Positions 55,010 through 64,000 are shown, numbered from the stretch's first letter. The stretch is DNA of 64,000 nucleotides from Pedococcus dokdonensis (GCF_900104525.1 NZ_LT629711.1:806001-870000), one strand, 5' to 3'. Notes: generated from the letters alone by a model not told the origin. Made by a program: numbers and translations.

Positions 55010-55732
55010 TCAGCGGTTGACGAACCAGCGTCCCAGGATGGTGCCGTTCTCCTCGAGGAGCAGGGTCGGGGACGCCGGGAGGTGCAGGTCGGGACCGCGC
55101 GTGATCGTCGGGTGCTCGCCGCCCACGATCACCGGCGACCAGGTGAGGTCGAGCTCGTCGACGACTCCTGCGGCCAGCATGCTGTTGAGCAGGCTCGGGC
55201 CGCCTTCGCAGAGGATCTGCCGGTAGCCCTTGTCCTCCAGCATGTTGCGCATCTTCACGAAATCGACCGCGTCCGTGCCGGCGGTGAGCACGAACTCCTC
55301 GCCCAGGCTGTCGCGCGAGGCGTCCAGGGTCGCGGGGTCGGCGCCCTCCCGGGTGATCAGGTAGACCGAGCCGAACGGTCCGTCCAGCACGCTCGGGGGG
55401 ACGGCACCCTGGTGGCTGACCACCATCAGCACGGGCGCGCGGGGGTCCTCGGCCCGCAGCGACGGGTAGCCCTCAGCCCGCACCGTCCCGGCGCCGACGA
55501 CGACCACGTCGGTCAGCCGGCGCAGGAGGTCGAAGACGATGTGGTCGGCATCGGTGTTGATGCTGCCGGACTTGTTGTCCGGCCCGTTGGCGGCACCGTC
55601 GAGCGTGGCCACGAAGTTGGCCCTGAGCCATCGGCGGGCCGGCGCGACATACAGGTCGGCGAGGGCGGAGTCGTCGACGGTCTCGCCGGGGGTGTGGGTG
55701 CTGGACGAGTCGAGCAGCAGGCGCATGGCCAC
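55010..55732 (-). CDS. RibD-C-like pyrimidine reductase family protein
   Basis: The 240-residue protein has the dihydrofolate-reductase-like RibD C-terminal fold: ANFVATLDGAANGPDNKSG, VVVVGAGTVRAEGYP and LCEGGPSLLNSMLAAGVVDELDL. It is related to riboflavin-pathway reductases, and the syntenic M. tuberculosis gene is Rv2671. It lacks a deaminase domain. GTG 55732 or the nearby ATG 55726 starts the protein. It is divergent from zapE. Confidence 0.88.
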   Translation of the reverse strand: MAMRLLLDSSSTHTPGETVDDSALADLYVAPARRWLRANFVATLDGAANGPDNKSGSINTDADHIVFDLLRRLTDVVVVGAGTVRAEGYPSLRAEDPRAPVLMVVSHQGAVPPSVLDGPFGSVYLITREGADPATLDASRDSLGEEFVLTAGTDAVDFVKMRNMLEDKGYRQILCEGGPSLLNSMLAAGVVDELDLTWSPVIVGGEHPTITRGPDLHLPASPTLLLEENGTILGRWFVNR

Positions 55733-55775
55733 AGTGTTGCATTTATCCCAAGTGTCACGTGGTTAGGCTGCGTTC

Positions 55776-56777
55776 GTGCCTGGCTCCCTGGTCGACCGTG
55801 TCCCGCAGCTGGACCGCGGTCGCCTCGTGCGCGAGCTCGTCCCACCGCCCCGCTTCGACGCCGAGCGCTTCACCACCTACCGTCCCGATCCAGCCGAACC
55901 GTCCCAGTCCGCAGCCGTCGAGCGACTGGAGCGGTATGCCGCCGGGCTGGGTCCGCGCGCGGGCGGCGGGCGGTTCTTCGGACGGCGGAAGACGCAGGCC
56001 GACGACGGTCGGGGGATCTACCTCGACGGCGGGTTCGGCGTCGGCAAGACGCACCTGCTCGCGTCGCTGTGGCACGAGGCAGAGGGGGAGAAGGCGTTCG
56101 GGACCTTCGTCGAGTACACCAACCTGGTCGGAGCCCTGGGCTTCCAGCCGACGGTGGAGGCCCTGAGCGACCACTGCCTGGTGTGCATCGACGAGTTCGA
56201 GCTCGACGACCCGGGCGACACCGTGCTGATGGCCACCCTGCTCGGTCGACTCGCCGGGGCGGGGGTGTCGCTGGCGGCCACCTCCAACACCCTCCCCGAC
56301 GCGTTGGGTCAGGGGCGCTTCGCCGCGGAGGACTTCCTGCGCGAGATCCAGGCCTTGTCGTCGCGCTTCGAGGTCCTCACCGTCGACGGGCCCGACTACC
56401 GGCACCGCGACAGCGCCGACAGCCCGCCGCCGTCCACCGAGGACGAGGTGCGGGCCGGGGTCGACCGCGAGGGCGGGGTGCTCGACCACTTCATCGACGT
56501 GACCCGCCACCTCGCGCAGGTGCACCCCAGCCGCTACCGCGCCCTGCTCGACGGCGTCACCGCGGTGGGCTGGACGCACGTCCGACCCGTGACCGACCAG
56601 GCGGTGGCCCTGCGGCTCGTCGTCCTCGCCGACCGGCTCTACGACGCCGACATCCCGCTCTACGCCAGCGGGCTGCCCCTCGGCGAGGTCTTCTCGGCCG
56701 AGATGCTGGCCGGCGGCTACCGCAAGAAGTACTACCGCGCGATCTCCCGCCTGACCGCGCTGGCCCGCCACGACTGA
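55776..56777 (+). CDS. zapE: Cell division protein ZapE (AFG1-like ATPase)
   Basis: This 333-residue P-loop ATPase has Walker A YLDGGFGVGKTHLLAS (about residues 80-95), Walker B LVCIDEFELDDPGD, sensor SLAATSNTLPDALGQGRF and FLREIQALSSRFEVLTVDG. These are characteristic of ZapE/AFG1. ZapE modulates FtsZ assembly in other bacteria. GTG start at 55776. It is in the same divergent arrangement with the RibD-like gene as in M. tuberculosis (Rv2670c-Rv2671). Confidence 0.9.
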   Translation: MPGSLVDRVPQLDRGRLVRELVPPPRFDAERFTTYRPDPAEPSQSAAVERLERYAAGLGPRAGGGRFFGRRKTQADDGRGIYLDGGFGVGKTHLLASLWHEAEGEKAFGTFVEYTNLVGALGFQPTVEALSDHCLVCIDEFELDDPGDTVLMATLLGRLAGAGVSLAATSNTLPDALGQGRFAAEDFLREIQALSSRFEVLTVDGPDYRHRDSADSPPPSTEDEVRAGVDREGGVLDHFIDVTRHLAQVHPSRYRALLDGVTAVGWTHVRPVTDQAVALRLVVLADRLYDADIPLYASGLPLGEVFSAEMLAGGYRKKYYRAISRLTALARHD

Positions 56778-56818
56778 CATCCCTCGCGCGGGGTGACCTG
56801 CGATGACAGGATGCGCAG

Positions 56819-57742
56819 ATGGGCAAGGGCAAGAAAGACAAGAAGGACAAGAAGTCCAAGGTCGCGGGACTCGACGCGACGGTGGCGTCCGACAAGGGGG
56901 TGCCGGAGCCGGCCAGCTTCGCCGACGCGCTCCGCGTCGGTGAGGGCTTCATCCTCGCCGACCTCGACACCCGGTCGACCCCGGGCTTCGACGGCGACAA
57001 GGCCGCGGGCGAGGAGGCCCTGGCTGCCCGCGCCGGCGAGATCAGCCAGTTCCAGGAGCGTCTCTATGCCGAGTCCAAGGGCGCGGTGCAGCGTTCCCTC
57101 CTGCTCGTGGTGCAGGGCATGGACACCTCCGGCAAGGGCGGCATCATGCGTCACGTCGTCGGCCAGATGGACCCGCAGGGGGTGAAGTACACCGCCTTCA
57201 AGGCGCCGACCGATGAGGAGCGCGCGCACCCGTTCCTCTGGCGGATCCGGAACGCCCTGCCGCAGCCCGGACAGGTCGGCGTCTTCGACCGTTCGCAGTA
57301 CGAGGACGTCCTCATCGTCCGCGTCCACGACCTGGTGCCGAAGTCGACGTGGTCGCGGCGCTACGCGCAGATCAACGACTTCGAGGCCAAGGCGGTCGCG
57401 GACGGCACGACCATCGTGAAGGTGATGCTCAACATCTCCTCCGACGAGCAGAAGGCCCGCCTCACCGAGCGGCTGGAGCGTGAGGACAAGCACTGGAAGT
57501 ACAACCCGGGCGACGTGGACGAGCGGCTGCACTGGCCCGCGTACCAGGCGGCCTACCAGGCCGTGCTCGAGAAGACGTCGACGGCTGTCGCCCCGTGGTT
57601 CGTCGTGCCAGCCGACCGCAAGTGGTACGCCCGGCTCGCGGTCCAGAACCTCGTGCTGGAGCACCTGGAGCGGATGGACCCGCAGTGGCCGCCGGCCGAC
57701 TTCGACGTCGCGGCCGAGAAGGAGCGGCTCGCCAAGTCGTGA
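56819..57742 (+). CDS. Polyphosphate kinase 2 family protein
   Basis: The 307-residue protein has a lysine-rich start (MGKGKKDKKDKKSK). The PPK2 fold follows: Walker A VVQGMDTSGKGGIMRHVV (about residues 97-113), VFDRSQYEDVLIVRVH (Walker B region) and the lid KHWKYNPGDVDER. These enzymes use polyphosphate to phosphorylate nucleotides. The short single domain with the GxDxxGKG motif fits class I or III; nucleotide preference is not deducible. Confidence 0.93.
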   Translation: MGKGKKDKKDKKSKVAGLDATVASDKGVPEPASFADALRVGEGFILADLDTRSTPGFDGDKAAGEEALAARAGEISQFQERLYAESKGAVQRSLLLVVQGMDTSGKGGIMRHVVGQMDPQGVKYTAFKAPTDEERAHPFLWRIRNALPQPGQVGVFDRSQYEDVLIVRVHDLVPKSTWSRRYAQINDFEAKAVADGTTIVKVMLNISSDEQKARLTERLEREDKHWKYNPGDVDERLHWPAYQAAYQAVLEKTSTAVAPWFVVPADRKWYARLAVQNLVLEHLERMDPQWPPADFDVAAEKERLAKS

Positions 57743-57832
57743 CCATGGCGAGGCCTGCACAGCGATGAGTTCAGGGCCCGAGGGCGGTCTGTCCCGGTAG
57801 CCGAAGCACGCACACCGACGAATGGAGCAACC

Positions 57833-58207
57833 ATGCTCAGCGAGTCCCACGCCTTCAGCGGCTTCTCGGTGCCCGACACCGAGGCCGCCCGCGCCTTCTA
57901 CACGGACAAACTCGGGCTGGACGTGACCGAGGACAACGGCATCCTCAGCATCAGCCTCGGCGGCGGCCACCGCGCCATCGCCTATCCGAAGCCGGACCAC
58001 CAGCCGGCCGGGTTCACCATCCTCAACTTCCCCGTGGCCGACATCGAGGCCACCGTCGACGAGCTGACCAGTCGCGGGGTGGTCTTCGAGAAGTACGAGG
58101 GCACCCAGATGGAGACCGACGAGAAGGGCATCTTCCGCAAGGGCGGCCCACTCATCGCGTGGTTCACCGACCCGGCGGGCAACGTCATGTCGGTGATCGA
58201 GGACTGA
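57833..58207 (+). CDS. VOC/glyoxalase family protein
   Basis: This 124-residue VOC protein starts MLSESHAFSGFSVPDTEAAR and has FYTDKLGLDVTEDNG, GFTILNFPVADIEATVDEL and AWFTDPAGNVMSVIED, where the final Glu occupies the usual metal-ligand position. Role unknown. It stands downstream of the PPK2 gene with its own spacing of 90 bases. Confidence 0.9.
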   Translation: MLSESHAFSGFSVPDTEAARAFYTDKLGLDVTEDNGILSISLGGGHRAIAYPKPDHQPAGFTILNFPVADIEATVDELTSRGVVFEKYEGTQMETDEKGIFRKGGPLIAWFTDPAGNVMSVIED

Positions 58208-58232
58208 CCTCGCCCTGAGGAGGCGCCGCGGA

Positions 58233-59879
58233 TCAGGCGGTGAACGCCCGGTCGACGATCGTCCGGGCGTGTCCCGCCGACAGGCCAGCCTCGAGCGTCC
58301 CGAAGGTGACTCCGTGCGCCCCGCCGAGCCGGCTGGCGACGAACGCGTCGGCCACCTCGGCGGGCGCGTGCCGCGCCAGGAGCGACGCCTGCAGCGTCAG
58401 GGCGAGGTGCTCCACCACGCGCCGGGCGCCAGCCTGCGCGCCCGGCTCCGCGGCAGACCGCACCACCTCGTCGACGCGGGCGATGGCGGCGTCGAGGACA
58501 GCGCTGTGCCCGTGCGCGAGTGCGACCTCCTTGCGGAACGCCTCCACGGACAGGGGTTCACGCGAGATGGCGCGGAGGACGTCGAGCGCGTTGACGTTGC
58601 CCGATCCCTCCCAGATGGAGTTGAGCGGGGCCTCGCGGTAGAGGCGCGCCAGCCCGTTCTCCTCGACGTAGCCGTTGCCGCCCAGGCACTCCAGTGCCTC
58701 GGCGACCATGGGTGCGGTGCGCTTGCAGACCCAGTACTTGCCGACCGCGACTCCGAGGCGGGACAGCGCCGTGTCGCCCTCGTCGACGGCGTGCGCCAGC
58801 CGGAGGGCCAGCGTCGTCGCGGCCTCGACCTCGAGCGCGAGGTCGGCCAGGACGTTCTGCATCAGGGGCTGGTCGACCAGCAGTGCCCCGAACGCCGAGC
58901 GGTGCCGGGCATGGTGCACCGCGCGCACCAGCGCGGCGCGCATCGTCGAGGCAGAGCCGAGGATGCAGTCGAGCCTGGTCGCGGCGACCATGTCGAGGAT
59001 CGTGCGGATGCCGCGGCCCTCGTCGCCGACCAGCACGCCCCACGTGCCGTCGAGCTCCACCTCGGACGACGCGTTGGAGCGGTTGCCGAGCTTGTCCTTG
59101 AGGCGTTGCAGCGCAAAGGAATTGCGCGAGCCGTCGTCGAGGACCCGCGGCACGAGGAAGCAGCCGACGCCGGCCTCGGTCTGGGCGAGCACGAGGAACC
59201 CGTCGCTCATCGGGGCCGAGCAGAACCACTTGTGACCGGTCAGCCGGTAGCTGTCGCCTCCCTCGACCGGTCCACCCGGCGTCCGCACCGCGCGGGTGGT
59301 GTTGGCGCGCACGTCCGAGCCGCCCTGCTTCTCGGTCATGCCCATGCCGACCAGGGCGCCCCGCTTGTCGGCGAGCGGCCGCAGCCCGAAGTCGTAGCTG
59401 CGCGAGGCGAGCTGGGGGAGCCAGCGCGCCGCGAGGGTGGGGTTGGCCGCGAGGGCCGGCCCCGCGGCATACGTCATCGAGACGGGGCAGAGGTGCCCCT
59501 GCTCGTTCTCGGACCAGGCGATGAACCCTGCGGCGCGGCGCAGGTGGGCGTCGCCACCCTGCGGCTGGGTCCACGGCTCGGCCGTGAGCCCGGCACCGAC
59601 GGCGGCGGTCATGAGGGAGTGCCACGCGGGGTGGAAGTCGACCTCGTCGACGCGTTCGCCGGTGGGGGAGTGGGTCCGCAGCACCGGCTCGTGCGCGTTG
59701 GCCTGGACGGCCCAGCTGCGTGCCTCGGCGCTGCCGGCGCGCGCTCCCAGCGCGGTGATCTCGTCGTGGGCCGCCGGCCCGGCCCAGCGACGCAGGCCCT
59801 CGGCGAGCGCTGGCTGGGAGGTGACGGTGTTGACCTCGGGGAGCGGGGGCACCTGGTTGGTCACGGCGTGGGTGGGCAC
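58233..59879 (-). CDS. aidB: AidB-type acyl-CoA dehydrogenase
   Basis: This 548-residue flavoprotein has the AidB subfamily N-terminus (VTNQVPPLPEVN). Its conserved core includes GMGMTEKQGGSDVRANTTRA, YRLTGHKWFCSAPMSDGFLVLAQT and the C-terminal ALECLGGNGYVEENGLARLYREAPLNSIWEGSGNV. AidB proteins are linked to alkylation-damage responses in E. coli and also bind DNA there. An in-frame GTG at 59864 (MTNQ) is a credible alternative start. It is divergent from the YihY gene, with 11 bases between the annotated starts. Confidence 0.92.
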   Translation of the reverse strand: MPTHAVTNQVPPLPEVNTVTSQPALAEGLRRWAGPAAHDEITALGARAGSAEARSWAVQANAHEPVLRTHSPTGERVDEVDFHPAWHSLMTAAVGAGLTAEPWTQPQGGDAHLRRAAGFIAWSENEQGHLCPVSMTYAAGPALAANPTLAARWLPQLASRSYDFGLRPLADKRGALVGMGMTEKQGGSDVRANTTRAVRTPGGPVEGGDSYRLTGHKWFCSAPMSDGFLVLAQTEAGVGCFLVPRVLDDGSRNSFALQRLKDKLGNRSNASSEVELDGTWGVLVGDEGRGIRTILDMVAATRLDCILGSASTMRAALVRAVHHARHRSAFGALLVDQPLMQNVLADLALEVEAATTLALRLAHAVDEGDTALSRLGVAVGKYWVCKRTAPMVAEALECLGGNGYVEENGLARLYREAPLNSIWEGSGNVNALDVLRAISREPLSVEAFRKEVALAHGHSAVLDAAIARVDEVVRSAAEPGAQAGARRVVEHLALTLQASLLARHAPAEVADAFVASRLGGAHGVTFGTLEAGLSAGHARTIVDRAFTA

Positions 59880-59890
59880 GGGGGCACACT

Positions 59891-61071
59891 ATGCCGGGAT
59901 ACCGTGACGGGGTGACTCCCAAGGCCCGGGTACGGCGCGTGCTGCTCCGCGTGCCCGGAGCCATGCCCGCGGCGAGGCTCACGGTGGAGACGATCCGGGT
60001 CTGCTTGCGCTACCGGGTGACCGGTCTGGCGTCCGAGGCTGGCTTCTTCATGCTGCTGTCGCTGCCGCCCCTCGTGCTGGGGCTGTTCGGTGGCGTTGGT
60101 TACGTCAGCGGTTGGCTCGGCAAGGACATCGTCAACCAGCTGATCGAGGGCATCCAGAACTTCGCGTCAGACTTCCTGGTCGCCAACGTCGTCGAGCAGA
60201 TCATCCTGCCCACGGCCAACGACGTGCTGCAGAACGGCCGCGGGGACCTGATCTCGCTCGGCTTCCTCCTGTCCATCTGGTCGGGGTCACGAGCGCTCAA
60301 CGTCTTCGTCGACACGATCTCGATCATGTACGGGCAGTCCGGCGAGCGGGGATCGTGCGGACCCGTGCCCTGTCGCTGACCCTCTACTTCCTGTCGCTGA
60401 TCGTGGGGATCGTGGTCGTACCGCTCGTCGTGATCGGCCCGACCTGGCTGAAGGACCTGTTGCCGCCCCGGGCCGAGTTCCTGGCGTACCTCTACTGGCC
60501 GGTCGTGAGCGTCCTGGCTGTGGCCAGCATCGCGACGCTGTTCCACATCTCGACGCCGCGACGCTCGCCGTGGCTGCGCGACGTGCCCGGTGCCGTGCTC
60601 ACCCTGCTGATCTGGGTGTTTGCCTCCTTCGTGCTGCGCGGCACGATCACCGCGTCCGTCAGTGGCGGGACCTCGATCTACGGGCCGTTGTCGGCGCCGA
60701 TCGTGTTGCTGATCTTCCTCTACGCCCTCGCCATCGCGGTGCTCATCGGGGCCGCCCTCAACGCCGCGATCCGCGAGATGTGGCCGGTGGAGGAGCGGCT
60801 GTCGCTGCGGGCCAAGGCGGTCGAGTGGGTCAAGGGTCGGGTGGCGCGGCGCAGGGCCTCCGGGGAGCCCCTCAACGCCTCGGGCGCAGCCGTGCCGCTG
60901 AGCTCCGGAGACGCAGGCGAAGAGCTCTCCTCATCGGTCCGGGCGCTGCGCGACGAGGCTCGCAAGCCGCTCACCCCCATGCCCCGCGACGGTGGAAACG
61001 ACACGGATGACACTCAATTTGGAGACGACGCCGATGATCGGATAATGTCTGCACGCACGCGCAGCGGGTGA
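59891..61071 (+). pseudogene. YihY/BrkB-family inner membrane protein, one frameshift (probable sequencing error)
   Basis: The first frame carries VCLRYRVTGLASEAGFFMLLSLPPLVLGLFGG and SIWSGSRALNVFVDTISIMYGQSGER. The second continues RTRALSLTLYFLSLIVGIVVVP to a polar acidic tail. One extra G in the GGGG run at 60348-60351 would join them as GERGIVRTRALS, as in the family. About six membrane helices are present. The family (YihY/virulence factor BrkB) is widespread with unknown transport role. An alternative start is GTG 59912. Confidence 0.88.
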
Positions 61072-61103
61072 AACACCCCGTTCGACACCAATAGCGCGTG
61101 CAT

Positions 61104-61176
61104 GCGGATGTAGCTCAGTTGGTAGAGCGCAACCTTGCCAAGGTTGAGGTCGCCGGTTCGAGCCCGGTCATCCGCT
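61104..61176 (+). tRNA. tRNA-Gly (GCC)
   Basis: A complete cloverleaf is present, with acceptor GCGGATG pairing CATCCGC, D-arm GCTCAGTTGGTAGAGC, anticodon GCC at 61137-61139 and T-arm GGTTCGAGCC. CCA is not encoded. It is the first of three tandem tRNAs. Confidence 0.96.
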
Positions 61177-61198
61177 CGGAGGGTTTGACCGCCTTCAC

Positions 61199-61269
61199 GG
61201 TGGAGTGGCCGAGAGGCGAGGCAGCGGCCTGCAAAGCCGCGTACACGGGTTCAAATCCCGTCTCCACCT
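61199..61269 (+). tRNA. tRNA-Cys (GCA)
   Basis: Acceptor GGTGGAG pairs with CTCCACC, the anticodon stem GCGGC/GCCGC encloses GCA at 61231-61233, and the T-arm is CGGGTTCAAATCCCG. The 71-base length is normal for tRNA-Cys. No CCA is encoded. Confidence 0.96.
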
Positions 61270-61313
61270 CGACACGTACGAACCCCGAGCACGAACGAAC
61301 ACGCACCACCCTC

Positions 61314-61388
61314 GGGCGATTGGCGCAGTGGTAGCGCGCTTCCTTGACACGGAAGAGGTCACTGGTTCAAACCCAGTATCGCCCACCA
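61314..61388 (+). tRNA. tRNA-Val (GAC), CCA encoded
   Basis: Acceptor GGGCGAT pairs with ATCGCCC, the stem CTTCC/GGAAG encloses anticodon GAC at 61346-61348, and the T-arm is CTGGTTCAAACCCAG. Unlike its two neighbours it encodes the 3' CCA (61386-61388). A hairpin terminator follows at 61391-61427. Confidence 0.96.
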
Positions 61389-61390
61389 GC

Positions 61391-61427
61391 AACGGCCCCC
61401 GACCTGCACCGCAGGCCGGGGGCCGTT
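61391..61427 (+). terminator. Hairpin terminator of the tRNA cluster
   Basis: Arms of 17 bases (61391-61407 and 61411-61427) pair with a single G-U-type mismatch around the loop ACC, directly after tRNA-Val. This is the expected end of the Gly-Cys-Val transcript. Confidence 0.8.
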
Positions 61428-61551
61428 CTCGTCCCGCGCCGCCTGACGACGACGCCTTCAAGGCACAGGTGCTCTGCGATCAGGTCGACGACGACCAAGG
61501 CGACGACGGACCCGGTCGGGCCAGCCGTCTGGATGGCAGAGAACTGACCGT

Positions 61552-62554
61552 TCACCTGCAGGTCGGGAGGCGGCGGGCTGCGAGGTGGAGGGCGACACCG
61601 CTCAGGCAGAGCAGGGCGGCGATGGTGGCTTCCCAGCCGACCGGGGGACCGGTGTTGGCGAGCGTCGGTGCCGGATCGGCTGCAGCACCGGGCGCCGCGC
61701 CAGGCGAAGCGGGTGGCCTGGGGGCTGCTGGGTGTGCGGCCGGTGCGGCAGGTGCGACGACCCGGGCGGACCAACGACCTGTCGTGTCGCCGGCGAGATC
61801 GGCGACCAGCCGTCGACCCACGTCCGACTGAGGAATGCGGAACGGGAAGTCGACGGTGACCGAGTCGCCGGCAGCGATGGCGTCAGTCGTGCACTGCCAC
61901 TCGTAGGGGTCGGCACCGCACAGGAAGCCGCTCGGCGCGACCGCGGGCCGCGGCTGCATCGTCTCGTCGAAGCCCAGCTGGAAGTTCGTGATCCCCGGAT
62001 TCGGCCCGGTGTTGGTGATCCGCACCCGGAGGGTGATGGTGGTGCCCGCGGTGACCGTCGGGCCCGGCCCGGAGAGGGTCTCGGTGAACGTCGTCGGCCC
62101 GGCGAACGCCACGGTCCGGGAGGCCTCGTCGTTGGTCGCGTCGGCGTCGCCGGGGGCAGCGTGCCGGTGACGGTCCCGGATCCGCCCCAGTCGGTGTCCC
62201 GCGGCCGCGACCCGAACACGAAGCTCAGGTCAGCCCCGGGTGCAAGCACAGGGACGGGGCAGCTCGCGGTCGTCGGGTTGGCGGCGGAGCACCCCGAGGC
62301 GATGGAGCCGGCCTCTTCCGGGTAGAGCGACACCGCGAGCTCGGTGGCCGCCGACGGGGCGTCGCCCGTGTTGGTCACCGTGAACGTGATCCGTGCGCTG
62401 TCGTGGTAGGCGAGCAGGTCCGGCGCGGAGATCGTCACGGCCAGGTCTGGTCCTGGCGCCGCCGTGGCTGGGCCGGCCAGCCCGACCACGGCGATCGGTC
62501 CAGCAGCAGCCCACTGACCGCGAGCGTCAGCGCCCGCCCCACCCTGCGTGTCAT
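61552..62554 (-). pseudogene. LAXTG-anchored secreted surface protein with two frameshifts
   Basis: Starting at 62554, the signal peptide MTRRVGRALTLAVSGLLL continues after one missing base (CC at 62500-62501) as GPIAVVGLAGPATA-APGPDLAVT. An Ig-like DUF11/CARDB-type domain (ARITFTVTNTGDAPSAATELAVSL) follows. A second missing base in the run at 62152-62156 shifts into FAGPTTFTETLSGPGPTVTAG, another such domain, then an Ala/Pro stalk, LANTG, a membrane helix and RR. LAXTG is the class E sortase signal. The breaks are probably sequencing errors. Confidence 0.8.
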
Positions 62555-62698
62555 CGTCGCACCATAGCGCCGCGGTCCCCATCGCAGACCGGAACCGCGG
62601 CATGACTTCGCGAGGGAGCGGTGGGGAGGAGCCGCGTCCTTGAGTCCTGGGGGGAGTGTGTGTCCGCTGGTCGCCCGTGCGAGCAGTCCTGTCACCGC

Positions 62699-63313
62699 CT
62701 ACGCGGGTGGGTCGTTGGTGGCGCGCCGGGCGCCTTCGGAGAAGAACGCTCGGACGTCGACCAGCTCGGTGAGCGGACGCGCGGCGCCGAAGGAGTGGTT
62801 CCAGAACTCGCCCTGCCGCGGTGCCCACGGACCGACGTAGGCGTAGGGCTCGGGGATCGTCGAGTCGCCGGGAGAGACCCCGTAGTTGACCTCGGCGAGC
62901 GTGATGCCGATGTCGAAGTGCTCCGGCCAGAGCACCGGCTCCTCGGAGGGTGCAAACGCCCGCAGGGCGGCGTCTCCCCGCGCGAAGGCCTCCACCAGCA
63001 CCGCGACGTGGGACGCCTCGGTCACGATCTCGTCGTCGTCCTCGACCTCGACGGTGTCGCTGTAGACGGCGTCGAGCCGCCGTGGTGACACGCCCAGCGC
63101 AGCCGCCGCGGCGGCATACGTGCCGCTCAGGGGATGCCGCCCGCCTGGTCCCACGAGCTCCGAGCCGACCACGCGCAGGTCGGGCAGCGCCACGGTGCCG
63201 AAGCCGCCCGGGACCACGCGGAGCCGGATGTCGCCGGAGGCGTCGTACTGCGGGCCGGCCAGGAGCAGCTCCGCCACCGCGTGCAAGCTGGTGCGCGTCT
63301 GGGTGAGGTCCAC
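62699..63313 (-). CDS. Hypothetical protein (204 aa)
   Basis: The product starts MDLTQTRTSLHAVAELLLAG and has no signal or membrane helix. It contains GDIRLRVVPGGFGTV, HFDIGITLAEVNYGVSPGDS and YAYVGPWAPRQGEFWNHSFGA, which look like a conserved domain, but I do not recognise the family and assign no function. It is divergent from the Rieske-TPP gene. Codon bias matches the host. Confidence 0.75.
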   Translation of the reverse strand: MDLTQTRTSLHAVAELLLAGPQYDASGDIRLRVVPGGFGTVALPDLRVVGSELVGPGGRHPLSGTYAAAAAALGVSPRRLDAVYSDTVEVEDDDEIVTEASHVAVLVEAFARGDAALRAFAPSEEPVLWPEHFDIGITLAEVNYGVSPGDSTIPEPYAYVGPWAPRQGEFWNHSFGAARPLTELVDVRAFFSEGARRATNDPPA

Positions 63314-63404
63314 GGCGTCATCCCTTCGTCACTGGTGCGGCTCAAGGCTAGGGCAGAGGATGGTCGCCGGACAGACATCGGTTCACGGGTGCGAGGAGCG
63401 TTCC

Positions 63405-64000
63405 ATGGAGAGCCCCACGACGGCATGGCACGAGGTGCCGCCCCAGGACGTCCCTGAGGAAGGACGCGTGCGCAGCGTGACCGTCGACGGGCGATCCATC
63501 GCGCTCACCCGGTGCCGGGGCCGGCTGGGTGCCCTGGAGAACCGGTGCCCACACCAGGGCGGACCCCTGGGCGAGGGGTCGATCGAGGACGGGCTGCTGC
63601 GCTGCCCCTGGCACGGCTACGACTACGACCCGATCACCGGCGCCCCGCCCGGAGAGCTCGCCGACCACCTCGACGACCGGGTGGCCGCCTACCAGGTCGA
63701 GGAGGGCCCCGACGGCGTCCAGGTGCGGCTGCCCGACCGTGCCACGGCGGTACGGACGGTGGCCGACGTGCTGGTCGAGACCCTGGTGGCGCATGGCATC
63801 GACACGGTCTTCGGGATGGTCGGCCACTCCAACCTGGGATTCGCCGACGCCCTCCGGCACGCCGAGGAGAGGGGCGAGCTGCGGTTCATCGGGATCCGGC
63901 ACGAAGGTGCGGCAGCCTTCGCGGCCAGTGCGTACGGGAAGCGGACCGGTCGACCCGCGGCGTGCTTCGCCATCGCGGGGCCGGGGTCGACGAACCTGCT
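63405..64000 (+). CDS. Rieske domain fused to thiamine-pyrophosphate-dependent enzyme (runs off window edge)
   Basis: Residues 1-110 form a Rieske [2Fe-2S] domain (WHEVPPQDVPEEG start, cluster motifs CPHQGG and CPWHGY). From about residue 118 a TPP-enzyme N-terminal domain begins (TVADVLVETLVAHGIDTVFGMVG, with the catalytic glutamate in GIRHEGAAAFAASAYGK). Only 198 codons are visible. The TPP family includes acetolactate synthase- and pyruvate oxidase-like enzymes. Fusion to a Rieske domain suggests electron transfer or redox coupling of the decarboxylation (inference). The ribosome site GAGGAGCG precedes the ATG. Confidence 0.88.
   Translation, partial: MESPTTAWHEVPPQDVPEEGRVRSVTVDGRSIALTRCRGRLGALENRCPHQGGPLGEGSIEDGLLRCPWHGYDYDPITGAPPGELADHLDDRVAAYQVEEGPDGVQVRLPDRATAVRTVADVLVETLVAHGIDTVFGMVGHSNLGFADALRHAEERGELRFIGIRHEGAAAFAASAYGKRTGRPAACFAIAGPGSTNL

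Overview
The window is a high-GC stretch of an actinobacterial chromosome with many GTG starts. Gene order strongly matches the Mycobacterium tuberculosis Rv2670-Rv2701 neighbourhood: suhB, DUF4193, dut, DUF3710, OB-fold, DUF3159, ceoC/ceoB, APC permease, TrmA-like methyltransferase, dxs, RNase D, DUF3000, hemE, hemY, hemQ, msrB, RibD-like, zapE. Gene content and style suggest a member of Micrococcales, probably Intrasporangiaceae-like (inference; no 16S rRNA gene is present). Haem genes (hemH, hemE, hemY, hemQ) form a coproporphyrin-dependent set.

Layout: 1-15.7 kb is conserved core (sepH fragment, haem and nucleotide metabolism, potassium regulation, RNA methyltransferase, aconitase). From 15.94 to 23.93 kb an integrative element of about 8.0 kb interrupts a DUF222/HNH endonuclease gene. 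Both att junctions can be read. Removing the element rebuilds the consensus DAHHLIHW motif in frame, and the two element ends rebuild an attP with 7-bp inverted arms around a central CA. The element carries a serine recombinase at its right edge and a seven-gene overlapping operon with a helix-turn-helix gene and a replication-like gene. That operon is followed by a lone HK97-type major capsid protein. Oppositely oriented cargo includes a small winged-helix protein translationally coupled to an HD-domain dGTPase, behind a 25-bp dyad. This looks like a minimal capsid-encoding phage satellite with candidate anti-phage cargo, and it is the most interesting part of the window.

From 25.4 to 33.2 kb are a MoxR/VWA pair, a DinB protein, a secreted protein, a long chaplin-like repeat protein with an LAXTG sortase signal, and a small gene under a perfect LexA box. 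From 33.2 to 43 kb come a LacI regulator with a divergent glycogen-debranching-type enzyme, dxs, an SDR, a fadB/fadA pair, and an SRPBCC gene broken by a roughly 100-bp palindromic MITE-like insertion. From 43.3 to 61 kb are RNase D, DUF3000, haem genes, a polymerase-ligase fusion, ZapE, PPK2, AidB and YihY. A Gly-Cys-Val tRNA cluster lies at 61.1-61.4 kb. The right end holds a second LAXTG surface protein and the start of a Rieske-TPP enzyme fusion.

Six reading-frame breaks in four genes (aconitase, chaplin-like protein x2, YihY, LAXTG protein x2) are all repaired by adding one base, in or beside a short G/C run. This points to base-deletion sequencing errors rather than real pseudogenes, although slipped-strand variation of the two surface proteins cannot be excluded from the sequence alone.
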